Counted from the first letter of the stretch, positions 8,063 through 16,822 are shown. The stretch: DNA of 40,397 nucleotides from a bacterium 1xD42-67 (GCA_003612335.1 RAYO01000036.1:1-40397), one strand, 5' to 3'. A program made the numbers and translations. The notes: generated by a model from the sequence alone, not told the origin.

Positions 8063-8737
8063 ATGGTATATCGAATTTTAATCGTTGATGATGAGCCGAT
8101 CCTGACCGAATTGCTTTCCACCCATTTGCAGGATCACGGCTATACGGTTTCCGTTGCCAACAGCAGCAATGAAGCCATGGAAAAATTGAATACAAAACCA
8201 AATCTTATTCTTCTGGACATCAATATGCCGGGGATGGATGGGCTGGAGCTGTGCAAGGTCATTCGGAATCACATCGTCTGCCCTATCTTGTTCCTGACGG
8301 CGCGGATCACAGAGCAGGATAAGGTCAACGGCCTGCGGGCCGGAGGGGACGACTACATTACGAAGCCATTCAGTTTGCAGGAATTGACCGCCCGTATTGA
8401 AGCGCATCTGCGCCGGGACGAGCGGAACATGCGCCCACCAGAAGTTGTGGCCTCTCAAGGGCTGATTATCAACCTCTCTGACCGGAAAGTATTTTGGAAT
8501 GAGCAGGAGCTCTCCTTTTCAAAGAGGGAATTTGACATCATTGAGTTTCTCTCATCTAATCCAAATCAGGTTTTTGACAAGGAGCGTATTTATGAGACGG
8601 TATGGGGATATGACGCGGAGGGTGACAGCAGCGTGATCAAGGAGCATATCCGCAAGATTCGCGCAAAGCTCATGCAGGCCAGCGGAAGCGAGTACATCGA
8701 AACAGTTTGGGGGATGGGCTACCGATGGAAAAAATAA
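8063..8737 (+). CDS. OmpR-type response regulator
   Basis: A 224-residue DNA-binding response regulator. The receiver has VDDE (8-11), Asp52 in LLDINMP and the lysine in TKPFSLQELTARI. The C-terminal winged helix includes FSKREFDIIEFL and the terminal ETVWGMGYRW. Start ATG 8063 has GGAGGTG 5 bases upstream; the longer in-frame start at 8000 would lie upstream of the promoter -10. It overlaps the kinase gene by 13 bp. Its promoter box is repeated before the lipoprotein/ABC operon at 10128, so that operon is the likely target. Confidence 0.93.
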   Translation: MVYRILIVDDEPILTELLSTHLQDHGYTVSVANSSNEAMEKLNTKPNLILLDINMPGMDGLELCKVIRNHIVCPILFLTARITEQDKVNGLRAGGDDYITKPFSLQELTARIEAHLRRDERNMRPPEVVASQGLIINLSDRKVFWNEQELSFSKREFDIIEFLSSNPNQVFDKERIYETVWGYDAEGDSSVIKEHIRKIRAKLMQASGSEYIETVWGMGYRWKK

Positions 8738-10014
8738 AAAGGCAGTCATTGAAACGCTCTTTTATGAAGGCTGTGGCGTCCACAATGCTGATTGTGTTCT
8801 TTTGCAGCGCCCTTGCGATTTTCGGCTGTTACCGCTTTCAAAAGCATATTCTCCCTGATTCCAATGAGGTCTGGCTGACGCAGCAGACAACCGTCCCGGA
8901 TGGTACGATTACAGAGGCAAAGATGAGATATGTTCTTGATGGCTCACCAGCGCCATTCGGTCAACTGGTAGCGGACGGTCAGGAACACGACGAGAGTCAG
9001 GAACAGACGAGCTACCGGATAGAGCGTATTGAATCCAGCTACTCCATGCTTTCCCCGAAAGCGAGAACGGCCTACCGTGTTTCGCAGGTTTGTATGGTGC
9101 TGCTGCCCTTCCTGTTTGCTGTGATTGGAATTGCTTTGTGCGCGTGGTGGTTTTATCACAAGATATTGGAGCCGCCAATCACTGTCCTGATGGATGCCAC
9201 CACGCATATTCAAGACCAGGATTTGAATTTTCAGATCAACTTTGACGGGCGGGATGAGTTGGGCCAGCTCTGTACCGCGTTTGAAAAAATGCGGCAGACT
9301 CTATATGAGAATAACCGTCAGCTCTGGAGTATGCTGGAGGAACGCCGCGCATTGCAGGCGTCCGTGGCCCACGATCTGCGTAATCCCATCGCCATTATGA
9401 CAGGCTATGTGGAATATTTACAGGAGAACAACAAGGGCGGAACCTTGACGGACGAAAAATTAGAAAAGGCGCTCACCAATCTCGGCATTACTGCGGAGCG
9501 TATGGGCCGCTACACAGATACCATGCGCGACCTGGGCGCGATTGAAGAAACAGAAGTCCGCCGCAGAGAAGTGGAACTTCCGGAGTTTTTACAGCACATG
9601 GCGGACTCGCTATCCATCCTGTTTCAGAATACCGAGGTGCGTTTTTCCTGTGACCTCCATGTGCCGAAGGGGAGGGCCATTCTTGACGGGGAGCTGTTGT
9701 ACCGAGTTCTGGAAAATCTGATCTCCAATGCCCTGCGTTTTGCGGAACATCAAATTGAGCTTGCCTTTTATCTGGAACACGGAACGCTGTCGGCCACCGT
9801 GACAGACGATGGGCCGGGTTTTTCGGAAAAGCTGCTGCAAAAGAAAACCGCCCTGTTCTACTCCGAAGATACCTCCGGCAAGCACCTGGGCCTGGGGCTT
9901 GCGGTGAGCCGGGTGCTGTGCCAAAAGCATGGGGGAACCATAGAGCTTTCAAATCAACCGCCCCATGGGGCCTGTGTGAAAGCGACCATCACCATCAATC
10001 AATACAGATTGTAA
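8725..10014 (+). CDS. Sensor histidine kinase
   Basis: A 429-residue membrane kinase. Helix 1 is at about 17-36 and helix 2 at 121-144, with an 85-residue extracytoplasmic sensor between them. A HAMP-like region follows, then the H-box SVAHDLRNPI (His216), N-box ENLISNALRFAE, and the ATP-binding DDGPGFS and GLGLAVS loops. HDLRNPI instead of HELKTP places it in the HDL group also seen in VanS/BceS-like kinases. The ATG at 8725 lies inside the regulator's last codons, so translation is probably coupled. A terminator follows at 10031. Confidence 0.92.
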   Translation: MEKIKRQSLKRSFMKAVASTMLIVFFCSALAIFGCYRFQKHILPDSNEVWLTQQTTVPDGTITEAKMRYVLDGSPAPFGQLVADGQEHDESQEQTSYRIERIESSYSMLSPKARTAYRVSQVCMVLLPFLFAVIGIALCAWWFYHKILEPPITVLMDATTHIQDQDLNFQINFDGRDELGQLCTAFEKMRQTLYENNRQLWSMLEERRALQASVAHDLRNPIAIMTGYVEYLQENNKGGTLTDEKLEKALTNLGITAERMGRYTDTMRDLGAIEETEVRRREVELPEFLQHMADSLSILFQNTEVRFSCDLHVPKGRAILDGELLYRVLENLISNALRFAEHQIELAFYLEHGTLSATVTDDGPGFSEKLLQKKTALFYSEDTSGKHLGLGLAVSRVLCQKHGGTIELSNQPPHGACVKATITINQYRL

Positions 10015-10030
10015 AAATCGTTCCTCCCAG

Positions 10031-10061
10031 ATGCCGCCCCAAAAACCTGGGCGGCATTTTT
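10031..10061 (+). terminator. Terminator of the second regulator/kinase operon
   Basis: ATGCCGCCC (10031-10039) pairs with GGGCGGCAT (10049-10057), with a 9-base loop and a TTTTT tail. It separates the kinase from the operator and operon that follow. Confidence 0.9.
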
Positions 10062-10067
10062 CATTTC

Positions 10068-10099
10068 TTGACCGAATCTTGACCTTTGCCCATTATGCT
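10068..10099 (+). promoter_or_regulatory. Target promoter of the second regulator (lipoprotein/ABC operon)
   Basis: TTGAC at 10068-10072 and 10079-10083 (11-bp period), then CCTTTGCCCATTATGCT with the -10 near 10093-10099. Position by position this copies the box at 8010-8040: both repeats, the 6-base spacer GAAT motif and the CCC tract. This is strong evidence for one regulator controlling both units. Confidence 0.68.
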
Positions 10100-10127
10100 T
10101 AGTCTATCAAAGCAAAGGAGGTCATTT

Positions 10128-11162
10128 ATGCGAAAACGATTGATTGCGGTTCCCCTTTTGTGCGGCGCTCTTTTATCCCTCGCCGCCTGCGGGAACTACG
10201 CCATTCCAGACAGTACGCCCCCACCGTCACAGGCCGCCGCCGCAAACCCGTTTGATGCTGCGGAGGAGGATGCCGGATTCTTGGGGATGCTCACTCATGC
10301 GGCTGCTTCACCTGATTTTTCTGAGGGTGGGGAGCGTCTGCCATTCCCCTATGACGGCGGCGAGTTTCGGCTGGAGTATCAGTTTTCCCTCACCGGCAAG
10401 ATGGATACCGTTGGATTTCTTCTGTTCTTAGACGGCCAGCCCCAGCCCTATAAGGTGAACGAACCCACAGCGGAGTATGAGTATTGCCACAGCTTTCCCG
10501 CAGGGGAGGACCAGAGCTTTTCTTTCCTCTTTGAGCCTGTGACCGGCAGTACCGGCGATTCGCTGGCCTTGACCGTGGTGAGCATCACAAACCCGGACTT
10601 CCAGCCGGATATGGAATCCACATCCAGCTATGGCTGGTATCATAAAACGCTGGATTCCCGTGTTGAATTGCAGTTCCATGCGGACGCGCCTGCCGCCCAT
10701 TCAGACCTTCCGCCTGTCCGGGAAATCTTCGCGCGGAGTGATGTGCGGGAGGAAAAAGTTACAGCGCAGTATGTGGAAAGCGAACTTCCCAAATACGGCT
10801 GGGGCGGCGTCAGCATGGACGCGCTGGACAGCGGGATCTACTATACGTTCTCCTGTGACGGCGGCATCACCTATGACAACCTGCGGGTCTCCGCACCCGT
10901 TCCCCTGCGATTTACTATGTGCGGCACAGCCGGATCAAGTTACAGCATTGCCTTTTTCCTGGATCACCAGCCGGTGAAAATTGGCGAAAGCACTTCCTGT
11001 TCCATCACACTGAGCAAGGGGGGCGTCATGGAGCTTGAGGCCGTGATCGACCCGGACAAGCTGGGGCAGTTTAACACCTTCTACTGTGTGGCTGTCCCCC
11101 AGAACGGAGCCTCCGCTCCATTCTTTAAGGCCAATTCTATTTTATTGTATAAGGAGAACTGA
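10128..11162 (+). CDS. Lipoprotein, first gene of the ABC operon
   Basis: A 344-residue predicted lipoprotein: MRKR, a hydrophobic core and lipobox L-A-A-C, then a Pro/Ala linker. The mature part is mostly beta-type sequence with repeated aromatic strands (YTFSCDGGITYDNL, RVELQFHADAP). I do not recognise a named domain. Start ATG 10128 has AAAGGAGG 6 bases upstream; the longer frame from 10086 overlaps the promoter. It is followed after 2 bases by the second lipoprotein gene, and both precede the ABC ATPase, so they are probably extracytoplasmic sensor or substrate-binding partners of the transporter. Confidence 0.82.
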   Translation: MRKRLIAVPLLCGALLSLAACGNYAIPDSTPPPSQAAAANPFDAAEEDAGFLGMLTHAAASPDFSEGGERLPFPYDGGEFRLEYQFSLTGKMDTVGFLLFLDGQPQPYKVNEPTAEYEYCHSFPAGEDQSFSFLFEPVTGSTGDSLALTVVSITNPDFQPDMESTSSYGWYHKTLDSRVELQFHADAPAAHSDLPPVREIFARSDVREEKVTAQYVESELPKYGWGGVSMDALDSGIYYTFSCDGGITYDNLRVSAPVPLRFTMCGTAGSSYSIAFFLDHQPVKIGESTSCSITLSKGGVMELEAVIDPDKLGQFNTFYCVAVPQNGASAPFFKANSILLYKEN

Positions 11163-11164
11163 AC

Positions 11165-12331
11165 ATGAAAAAGACACTCTGCATCACATTGTCGCTGCTT
11201 TTTACCCTGGCATTGTCCGCCTGCGGTAAGGCGGATTCCCCGGCTCCTTCGGTTTCGGGAAGCAATCCCTCCAATACACCCGTGGTTTCTGTTCCAAACG
11301 CAGGCAGTCAGCAGGGACAGTCCCCTTCTTCCTGCACCTTCGATCCCGCCCTGTTTGGCGGCAAGCTCCAGAGCTGCGCATATGCCGGGGATGGAACGCT
11401 TCTCGTACTGGCGGACAAGCTGTACCTCTATGACACGGGTGCTGCCTCGGTGCTGGCTACCGCAGAAGCGCCCTTGCGCGACTTTGAAGCGCAGGCCATT
11501 GACGGGGGCTACGTCCTGACCGGCATGGGCGATGACGGCATGATGGCGTATATCTATGACAGCGCCCTTACGTTGACTAAGGAAATTGCGGTGAATGAGC
11601 TTTTGCCGGGAGATTTTGTTGTCAGCGAAACCGGAGGCGTAGCGGCCTCCACAGATGGGAAAAAGCTGGCCTTCGCCGCCTTGGGCGGGCTGTATCTGTA
11701 TGACCTGGAAAGCGGGAGTTTGGCGACGCTCCTGGATGTGGCCCAAAACGCCGGGACAGCCAGCATTGGAATTTCCATGCTGAGCGGCGCTGCCTTTGCC
11801 CAGGATAACAGCCAGATCGTGTTCTATGGCAGCGGCAGCTCAATTCCCGCGGTAGACAGCGAGGAAGACTTTTCCATCTACGGGAGCATCGCCGTGGATG
11901 GCAGCGGTCTGAAGCTCACAAAACCGTCCGGCTATGAAATGGAAGAAATACAGAGCAGCGCCAGCCGGTTGTTTTTCCCGCAGACCTTTACCCAGGCCGA
12001 TGGAACGCTGCTTTGGGTGGACCGGGCAACCGGCAGCGCCAATACGCTTTCCTTCTCCGCCAGCGGTGAGGGCAAAGACGGCGTGTACGGCTCGGAGCAG
12101 GGGAACTATGTGGCCACCGCCGTTTTAGATGGCAGCCTGACCGTTCGTGTCTACGATGTGGCCTCCGGCGAACTGATTGCTACCGAAGTGATTGAGAACT
12201 CCGATCCCACATATTTCAACCGCATCCCCAAGATTTACCTTTTGGACGATGCAAAGACCGCTGTAGTGCTTCTCGGCAGCAGTATCAACGAGGTCAATAC
12301 ACTGGTATCGACTTTTAAGTTCGGTGATTAA
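11165..12331 (+). CDS. Lipoprotein with beta-propeller-like repeats
   Basis: A 388-residue predicted lipoprotein. A signal peptide (MKKTLCITLSLLFTLALS) ends in lipobox L-S-A-C, and a Ser/Pro-rich linker follows. The mature part carries blade-like repeats typical of WD40/TolB-type propellers: GTLLVLADKLYLYD, GGYVLTGMGDDG, KKLAFAALGGLYLYDLESG and GSLTVRVYDVASGELIATE. The function is probably binding at the membrane outer face. The start lies 2 bases after the preceding stop, with AAGGAGAA upstream. The C-terminal propeller of the fusion protein at 14595-16595 looks similar in style, so the operon may encode two propellers. Confidence 0.82.
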   Translation: MKKTLCITLSLLFTLALSACGKADSPAPSVSGSNPSNTPVVSVPNAGSQQGQSPSSCTFDPALFGGKLQSCAYAGDGTLLVLADKLYLYDTGAASVLATAEAPLRDFEAQAIDGGYVLTGMGDDGMMAYIYDSALTLTKEIAVNELLPGDFVVSETGGVAASTDGKKLAFAALGGLYLYDLESGSLATLLDVAQNAGTASIGISMLSGAAFAQDNSQIVFYGSGSSIPAVDSEEDFSIYGSIAVDGSGLKLTKPSGYEMEEIQSSASRLFFPQTFTQADGTLLWVDRATGSANTLSFSASGEGKDGVYGSEQGNYVATAVLDGSLTVRVYDVASGELIATEVIENSDPTYFNRIPKIYLLDDAKTAVVLLGSSINEVNTLVSTFKFGD

Positions 12332-12332
12332 C

Positions 12333-13196
12333 ATGGAGATTACATTGAGCGGTGTATCAAAGCGATATAAGAGCAAGTATGCGCTGAAAAACTTTACCGC
12401 TACGCTGGGCGAAGGTGTGTACGGCCTGCTGGGTGAAAACGGGGCCGGGAAAACAACGCTTATCAATACCTTTGTAGGTATTTTGTGCGGTGACAGTGGC
12501 ACGATCCGGGTGGACGGTCAGGACGTGAGAACGCTGGGCAAAGCGTTCTTGTCCCAAATCGGCTATATGCCGCAGTATCCTATTTTTTACCGGGATTTTA
12601 CTGTCAAAGATTTTCTGCTCTATATGTGTGCGCTGAAAGACATTTCCGCCAATCAAGCGCAAGACCGGGTTTCGGAGCTGCTTGCCACGGTGAACCTGAC
12701 GGACGCGCAGGACAAGAAAATCGGTGCGCTCTCCGGCGGTATGCGCCAGCGCGTTGGCATCGTGCAGGCCATGCTGTCCGACCCAAAGATTTTAATTCTG
12801 GACGAGCCTACCGCCGGTCTTGACCCCAGCGAACGGATACGGTTTCGGAACCTGATCTCCCGGTTTGCCCAGGGCCGGACGATCCTGTTGGCGACCCACA
12901 TCGTTTCAGATGTTGAGTGCATCGCGCGGGAAATCCTGCTTCTGAAACAGGGGACGCTGCTCATGCAGGGGACGCCCGCCGCGCTGGAGCGGAACATTGA
13001 GGGCAAGGTATGGAATGTGACTGTCGGGGCTGAGGACGCTGTATTGCTGACTGATACGTACTGCGTCAGCAACATGAAGCAGGAGGGCGAACATTTTACG
13101 CTCCGCATTGTCGAGGATGGATGCCCGATCAAGGACGCACAGCCTGTCCACCCCAACCTGGAAGATGTGTTCTTGTACTATAATCAAACGGCATGA
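12333..13196 (+). CDS. ABC transporter ATP-binding protein
   Basis: A 287-residue ATPase of the ABC-2 exporter type (CcmA/LanF-like). Walker A GENGAGKT is at 34-41, the Q-loop is in YMPQYPIF, the signature LSGGMRQ at 133-139, Walker B ILILDEPTAGLD around 154-162, and the switch His is in ATHIVSD. The C-terminal 60 residues are the accessory segment common in antimicrobial-peptide exporters. ATG 12333 was chosen; a GTG at 12324 is in frame and would overlap the preceding gene. It should energise the two permeases encoded downstream. Its stop codon lies inside the first hairpin of the array at 13191-13359. Confidence 0.93.
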   Translation: MEITLSGVSKRYKSKYALKNFTATLGEGVYGLLGENGAGKTTLINTFVGILCGDSGTIRVDGQDVRTLGKAFLSQIGYMPQYPIFYRDFTVKDFLLYMCALKDISANQAQDRVSELLATVNLTDAQDKKIGALSGGMRQRVGIVQAMLSDPKILILDEPTAGLDPSERIRFRNLISRFAQGRTILLATHIVSDVECIAREILLLKQGTLLMQGTPAALERNIEGKVWNVTVGAEDAVLLTDTYCVSNMKQEGEHFTLRIVEDGCPIKDAQPVHPNLEDVFLYYNQTA

Positions 13197-13359
13197 AAAA
13201 GATCAATATCTTTTTCATGCGCTGCGGCGTAAACGCCGCAGCAGGCCGCATTTGGCGGCCTCGGTTTGGATTTCATCGTCAAACACAGCGTGTTTCACAC
13301 GCAGACGGGCTTTACCCGTCTGAAAAACAGCAACGCTGTTTTTCGCGTTGTTTGACGAT
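13191..13359 (+). repeat. Array of six abutting hairpins between ATPase and permease genes
   Basis: Nearly every base of this 169-bp spacer is paired. H1: 13191-13203 with 13208-13220 (13 bp, loop CAAT, includes the ATPase stop). H2: 13221-13229 with 13234-13242 (9 bp, loop TAAA). H3: 13243-13249 with 13255-13261 (7 bp). Then an 11-bp outer stem, 13275-13285 with 13349-13359, encloses three arms: 13288-13293/13297-13302 (6 bp), 13303-13309/13315-13321 (7 bp) and 13322-13331/13335-13344 (10 bp), with no unpaired base between neighbouring arms. All stems are perfect. An alternative hairpin AAACAC/GTGTTT (13281-13286 with 13290-13295) competes with the outer stem and first arm. It does not look like a simple terminator. 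It could be a cis-acting RNA, a processing or stability element, or a small palindromic mobile element. Confidence 0.8.
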
Positions 13360-13377
13360 ATTGCAGAGGAGAGAGCC

Positions 13378-14598
13378 ATGATACGTCTGATACGGTATGA
13401 ATTTATCAAGCAGTTCTGCAAGCGTTCCATTCTGGCGCTTTTTGTGGCGTTCAGCCTTGCCAACCTGTTCAAAATCTATGGTGAGTACACGTCCTACTCC
13501 TATCTGGCAGACGGGAGCGGTGCGCAGAGCTGGCACACGGTCTATTGGCAGCTCTACAAGGAATACCGGGGCGAGATCACCCCAGAGAAGATCGAACAGC
13601 TGCTTGCGGTCTATCAGCCGTTGGCGCAGGCTACATCGGATATGACCGCAAGCACAGCCACTGATGACCCCAACACCATGACCGGGAACCTATACAGCGA
13701 CAGGAACCTGTTGGACAAGTATTATGTGACGCCTATGCAGTATTTCTATGAGTACGGCGGTCGGTCGGAGCAAGTATCAAATAGAGCGCGGCAAAATGCC
13801 GCGCTCTATGAAGAACAGGGAGCCGTCTACCGGCAGAGGGAGAGCGGCGCAATCTATCATCTTTACGCAGGACGCACCATCCCCGCCTTTGCCTACCAGG
13901 AAATGTGCAATTACTATCTGAACTATGATTTTTCCATCGTTCTGACCCTCATGCTCTGCCTTTACGGGATCATCGGCACCTTTGTGAGCGAGAGGGAGAC
14001 GCAGATGGATATGCTGCTGCTGGTAAGTTCCAATGGCGGCAGAAAAACCACCCTGGCAAAAATCCTTGCGGCCACCCTGTTTCTGTTCCTGACATCGCTG
14101 TGGTTTTCTCTGATTGATCTGATTGGCTTTGCGGCCTCATTCCAGACGTTTGAAGGGCTGACCCTCCCGGTATTCGCAATTCCGAACTTTGTGGAGGCAT
14201 CCGTTAATCTCAGCATTTTCCAGTATGTCCTCTTGTCTGCGGCACTTAAATGCGCTGGCACATGGGTGATTGGGATGCTCTGGCTGTTGGTTTCGATGTT
14301 CTGGAAAAATGCCCTGCTTCCCTTTGTCATTGACTTTGCCCTCTGTATGGTGCTGATCGTCAGCGGAGCCGTTTGCGCCTACTCCAATTTCTTCTGGGCG
14401 AAGGTGCTGAACCCTTACTCTCTGCTGACCAACCGTGTTCTCCTGGGGAAAACGGAGTTTGTGAACCTGGGCGGCTTTCCCGTCCTGACTTGGCAGGCCG
14501 CAGTTTGGATTTCTTTGACAGCGGGCTTTGTGCTTGTTGCCGCAATCTATTTTCTGTCAGCGGAAAACTGTCACCGCTGTGTTGGGAGGGCAAAATGA
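13378..14598 (+). CDS. ABC-2-type permease
   Basis: A 406-residue integral membrane protein. One helix lies near the N-terminus (about 17-33), a 130-residue extracytoplasmic loop rich in Tyr/Gln follows, and then about five helices (FSIVLTLMLCLYGIIGTF, ILAATLFLFLTSLWFSLIDLI, YVLLSAALKCAGTWVIGMLWLLV, LLPFVIDFALCMVLIVSG and a last one near the C-terminus). This is the usual topology of ABC-2 exporter subunits with a large first loop. Start ATG 13378 has GAGGAGAG upstream; the in-frame ATG at 13348 lies inside the hairpin array. The stop overlaps the next start (ATGA). Confidence 0.85.
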   Translation: MIRLIRYEFIKQFCKRSILALFVAFSLANLFKIYGEYTSYSYLADGSGAQSWHTVYWQLYKEYRGEITPEKIEQLLAVYQPLAQATSDMTASTATDDPNTMTGNLYSDRNLLDKYYVTPMQYFYEYGGRSEQVSNRARQNAALYEEQGAVYRQRESGAIYHLYAGRTIPAFAYQEMCNYYLNYDFSIVLTLMLCLYGIIGTFVSERETQMDMLLLVSSNGGRKTTLAKILAATLFLFLTSLWFSLIDLIGFAASFQTFEGLTLPVFAIPNFVEASVNLSIFQYVLLSAALKCAGTWVIGMLWLLVSMFWKNALLPFVIDFALCMVLIVSGAVCAYSNFFWAKVLNPYSLLTNRVLLGKTEFVNLGGFPVLTWQAAVWISLTAGFVLVAAIYFLSAENCHRCVGRAK

Positions 14599-16595
14599 GT
14601 GTTTTCTCTTATGAATGGAAAAAACTGATGGTCATGCAACGAGGCCTATTCTATATCCTGGCTGTGCTCCTGGTCAGTACGGTTTGGCTGGCTGCAGCCG
14701 ACAGGCCGCAGAACAGCGCGATGGAAGAATATCGCGAGGAATACGAGTGGTATCTGGAACGGCTGGACGGGGCGTACACAGAGGAAAAGGCCGCTTGGCT
14801 GGAACAGGAGGCCCAGGCCATCACGGAGGCCCGCAGTACCCGCGCCCAGTTGCAGGAAAGCTATTACAGCGGCCAGATCACAGCGGAGCAGTATGAGCAA
14901 CAGATCGCGGAGGTCAACACTGTATTGACCCATGAGAATGGGTTTGAAGCTGCGTACCAGCAATATTTATATATCTGCGAGAACACCGGCAATCATTACT
15001 TTCTGAACACAAACGGCTGGGCGGGGCTGTTTGCCGCCCAAACGCTGGACTTCCCGCTGTTCCTTGCCGTTCTGATTTTGGCGACCACGGTTTTTTGTTC
15101 GGAGTATAGCTGTCAGATGGACGCGCTTTTGCGGACTGCGCCGCAGAGCCGTAAGAGTGCCGGATGCAAAGTCGTGATGACCCTCTGCGCCGTGTTCGCT
15201 CTCTGCGGAGGGTTGGCCCTGATTCGCTTTGCTTTCTTCGGAATAAAATACGGCCTGCCCAATGGGGAGTACCCTGTTCAGAGTATCGCCAGTTTCGGGG
15301 GCAGTACAAAAAATATTTCTTTGCTGGCCGCGTATCTGATGCTGACCGTCCTGCGCTGCTTTGGCTCGGTGTACCTCGCCGCCCTGCTGCTCTTTCTCTC
15401 CGTTTTGGTGAAGAAGTATGCCCTAACAGTGGTGATCGGAGTGGCATCCACCTTGATCCCGTATATCGGCCTGTCCAGACAAATTTGTTACCGTTTGCCG
15501 CTGCCCCTGCCGTTCCTGCTGGCAGCCGGCTTTTTGGAGGGAACTTCCTCCGTGGAGGATTCGTTGACAGGAGAACCCATTGTGACTTTTTTAGAGCGTT
15601 CCCCCCAGGAACTGCTGGCCCTGCTCGGCCTGTCTGCTGTGTGCTGCGCCCTCATGGTATGGTGGGTGCTGCGGCAAAACACAAACTGCTGGCAGTCTGA
15701 AAGAAAGCCCGTCAGAGGTTACAGAGCTGCCGCATTGAGCCTGCTGCTTCTGATTTCGCTATCCGGCTGTTCTTTCGGAACGTCCGCAAACGGAATATAC
15801 AATTCATCTTCGCCAAGTATGTCGGAAACCTACAGCGTGATCTTTGATGACCAGACGAGGACATACTCTCTGGAGAACCGGGCAACCGGCACTTTGACGG
15901 ATTTGGCTCTCTCTCCGCTGTTTGGGGCCTTTTCGGATGGGGAATCCATCCAGGCCGTTTATGTGGATGCCGCCTATATTTACTATATGACCTCCCGCAC
16001 AGAACAATATGTTGACCGGGTTGGCAGCTACAACAGCACGTTTACCCAAGTGTCCATCGTCCAGCTCAATACGGAAACCTTTGAGGAACAAGTTGTTTTT
16101 GAGAAAATAACGGACAGCGGGCGATCTCTGCTGGGAATTGATTATACCGTGGGGGATACCTGGATGTTTCTGCAATACTGCTACGGCTTTTTCTTGAACG
16201 ATGACAGCCTCTTTTTCATTACGAATGATGGGATTACGGAAGTAGGCAGAACAATCCAGCTCACGAAAATGCTGGACATCCCCACCAGGGAGAATATAGC
16301 GTTTGATGGGCGGACGATCTTTTACATCAACGAAAATTCTTTGCTGACGGCGTATGATACTAAGACCCACAAGGCCAGGCCATTTCGGAATATGGTTGCC
16401 TCTGACTTTTGTTTGACCGATCAAGGGCTGTATTTCACCAATCGCATGGATTCCGACTGTGTTTATCTATGCGGCAGGGATGGTGTTGGCAGTCTGAAGA
16501 TTTCAAATGAGCCAGCTTTGTCTGTTGAGTATGACGGCGAGAAAGTTACCATGATTCTAAAATCAGACATGGAGAAGGTGGTTTTTGAGCCGTGA
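14595..16595 (+). CDS. ABC permease fused to a lipoprotein-like propeller domain
   Basis: A 666-residue protein in two parts. Residues 1-360 repeat the plan of the preceding permease: helix at 18-34, a Glu/Gln/Tyr-rich loop, then about five helices (154-170, 194-214, 243-272, 277-293, 341-358). Residues 375-392 (YRAAALSLLLLISLSGC) look like a complete lipoprotein signal peptide with lipobox L-S-G-C at Cys392. The remaining 274 residues are propeller-like (TRTYSLENRATGTLTDL, AAYIYYMTSRTEQYV, SLFFITNDGITEVGRT, GLYFTNRMDSDCVYLCG). The hydrophobic segment may serve as the last helix that presents the propeller outside the cell, or the gene may be a fusion of a permease and a lipoprotein. GGGAGGG precedes ATG 14595, which overlaps the previous stop. 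The frame stays open for 45 codons after the TGA. Confidence 0.85.
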   Translation: MSVFSYEWKKLMVMQRGLFYILAVLLVSTVWLAAADRPQNSAMEEYREEYEWYLERLDGAYTEEKAAWLEQEAQAITEARSTRAQLQESYYSGQITAEQYEQQIAEVNTVLTHENGFEAAYQQYLYICENTGNHYFLNTNGWAGLFAAQTLDFPLFLAVLILATTVFCSEYSCQMDALLRTAPQSRKSAGCKVVMTLCAVFALCGGLALIRFAFFGIKYGLPNGEYPVQSIASFGGSTKNISLLAAYLMLTVLRCFGSVYLAALLLFLSVLVKKYALTVVIGVASTLIPYIGLSRQICYRLPLPLPFLLAAGFLEGTSSVEDSLTGEPIVTFLERSPQELLALLGLSAVCCALMVWWVLRQNTNCWQSERKPVRGYRAAALSLLLLISLSGCSFGTSANGIYNSSSPSMSETYSVIFDDQTRTYSLENRATGTLTDLALSPLFGAFSDGESIQAVYVDAAYIYYMTSRTEQYVDRVGSYNSTFTQVSIVQLNTETFEEQVVFEKITDSGRSLLGIDYTVGDTWMFLQYCYGFFLNDDSLFFITNDGITEVGRTIQLTKMLDIPTRENIAFDGRTIFYINENSLLTAYDTKTHKARPFRNMVASDFCLTDQGLYFTNRMDSDCVYLCGRDGVGSLKISNEPALSVEYDGEKVTMILKSDMEKVVFEP

Positions 16596-16733
16596 CGGTA
16601 CGGGATCGCCGAGCATCCGTCAAAGCGGAGATCATTCAAGTTCAATGCGGAAGGTGAGGACGGTAATTTCCTCCGTTCTAATCAAGGTTGGATTTTTGAC
16701 AACAAAGAGCTTTCAAAAACAGGTACACCATAA
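16596..16733 (+). other. Open frame continuing past the fusion-gene stop
   Basis: Directly after the TGA at 16593-16595 the same frame stays open for 45 sense codons to TAA at 16731-16733. It reads through protein-like segments such as SFKFNAEGEDGNF and LRSNQGWIFDNKELS. It has no start codon with a ribosome site. It may be a lost C-terminal tail, a gene remnant or chance. The surrounding 16596-17342 interval (747 bp) contains no gene that I can support; its other contents are listed separately. Confidence 0.3.
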
Positions 16734-16822
16734 AGTCAGCTGTTTTGTCGGACGAGGGCTTTCATCATCTTGCGTGTAGAGCTGGTAATGGGGTATACTG
16801 CTTTCATCAAAATCTATTTGGT

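Noticed and set aside
13191..13359. CRISPR array or simple terminator as an explanation of the hairpin cluster
   Set aside because: There are no regularly spaced identical repeats and no T-run after the stems; each stem has a different sequence.
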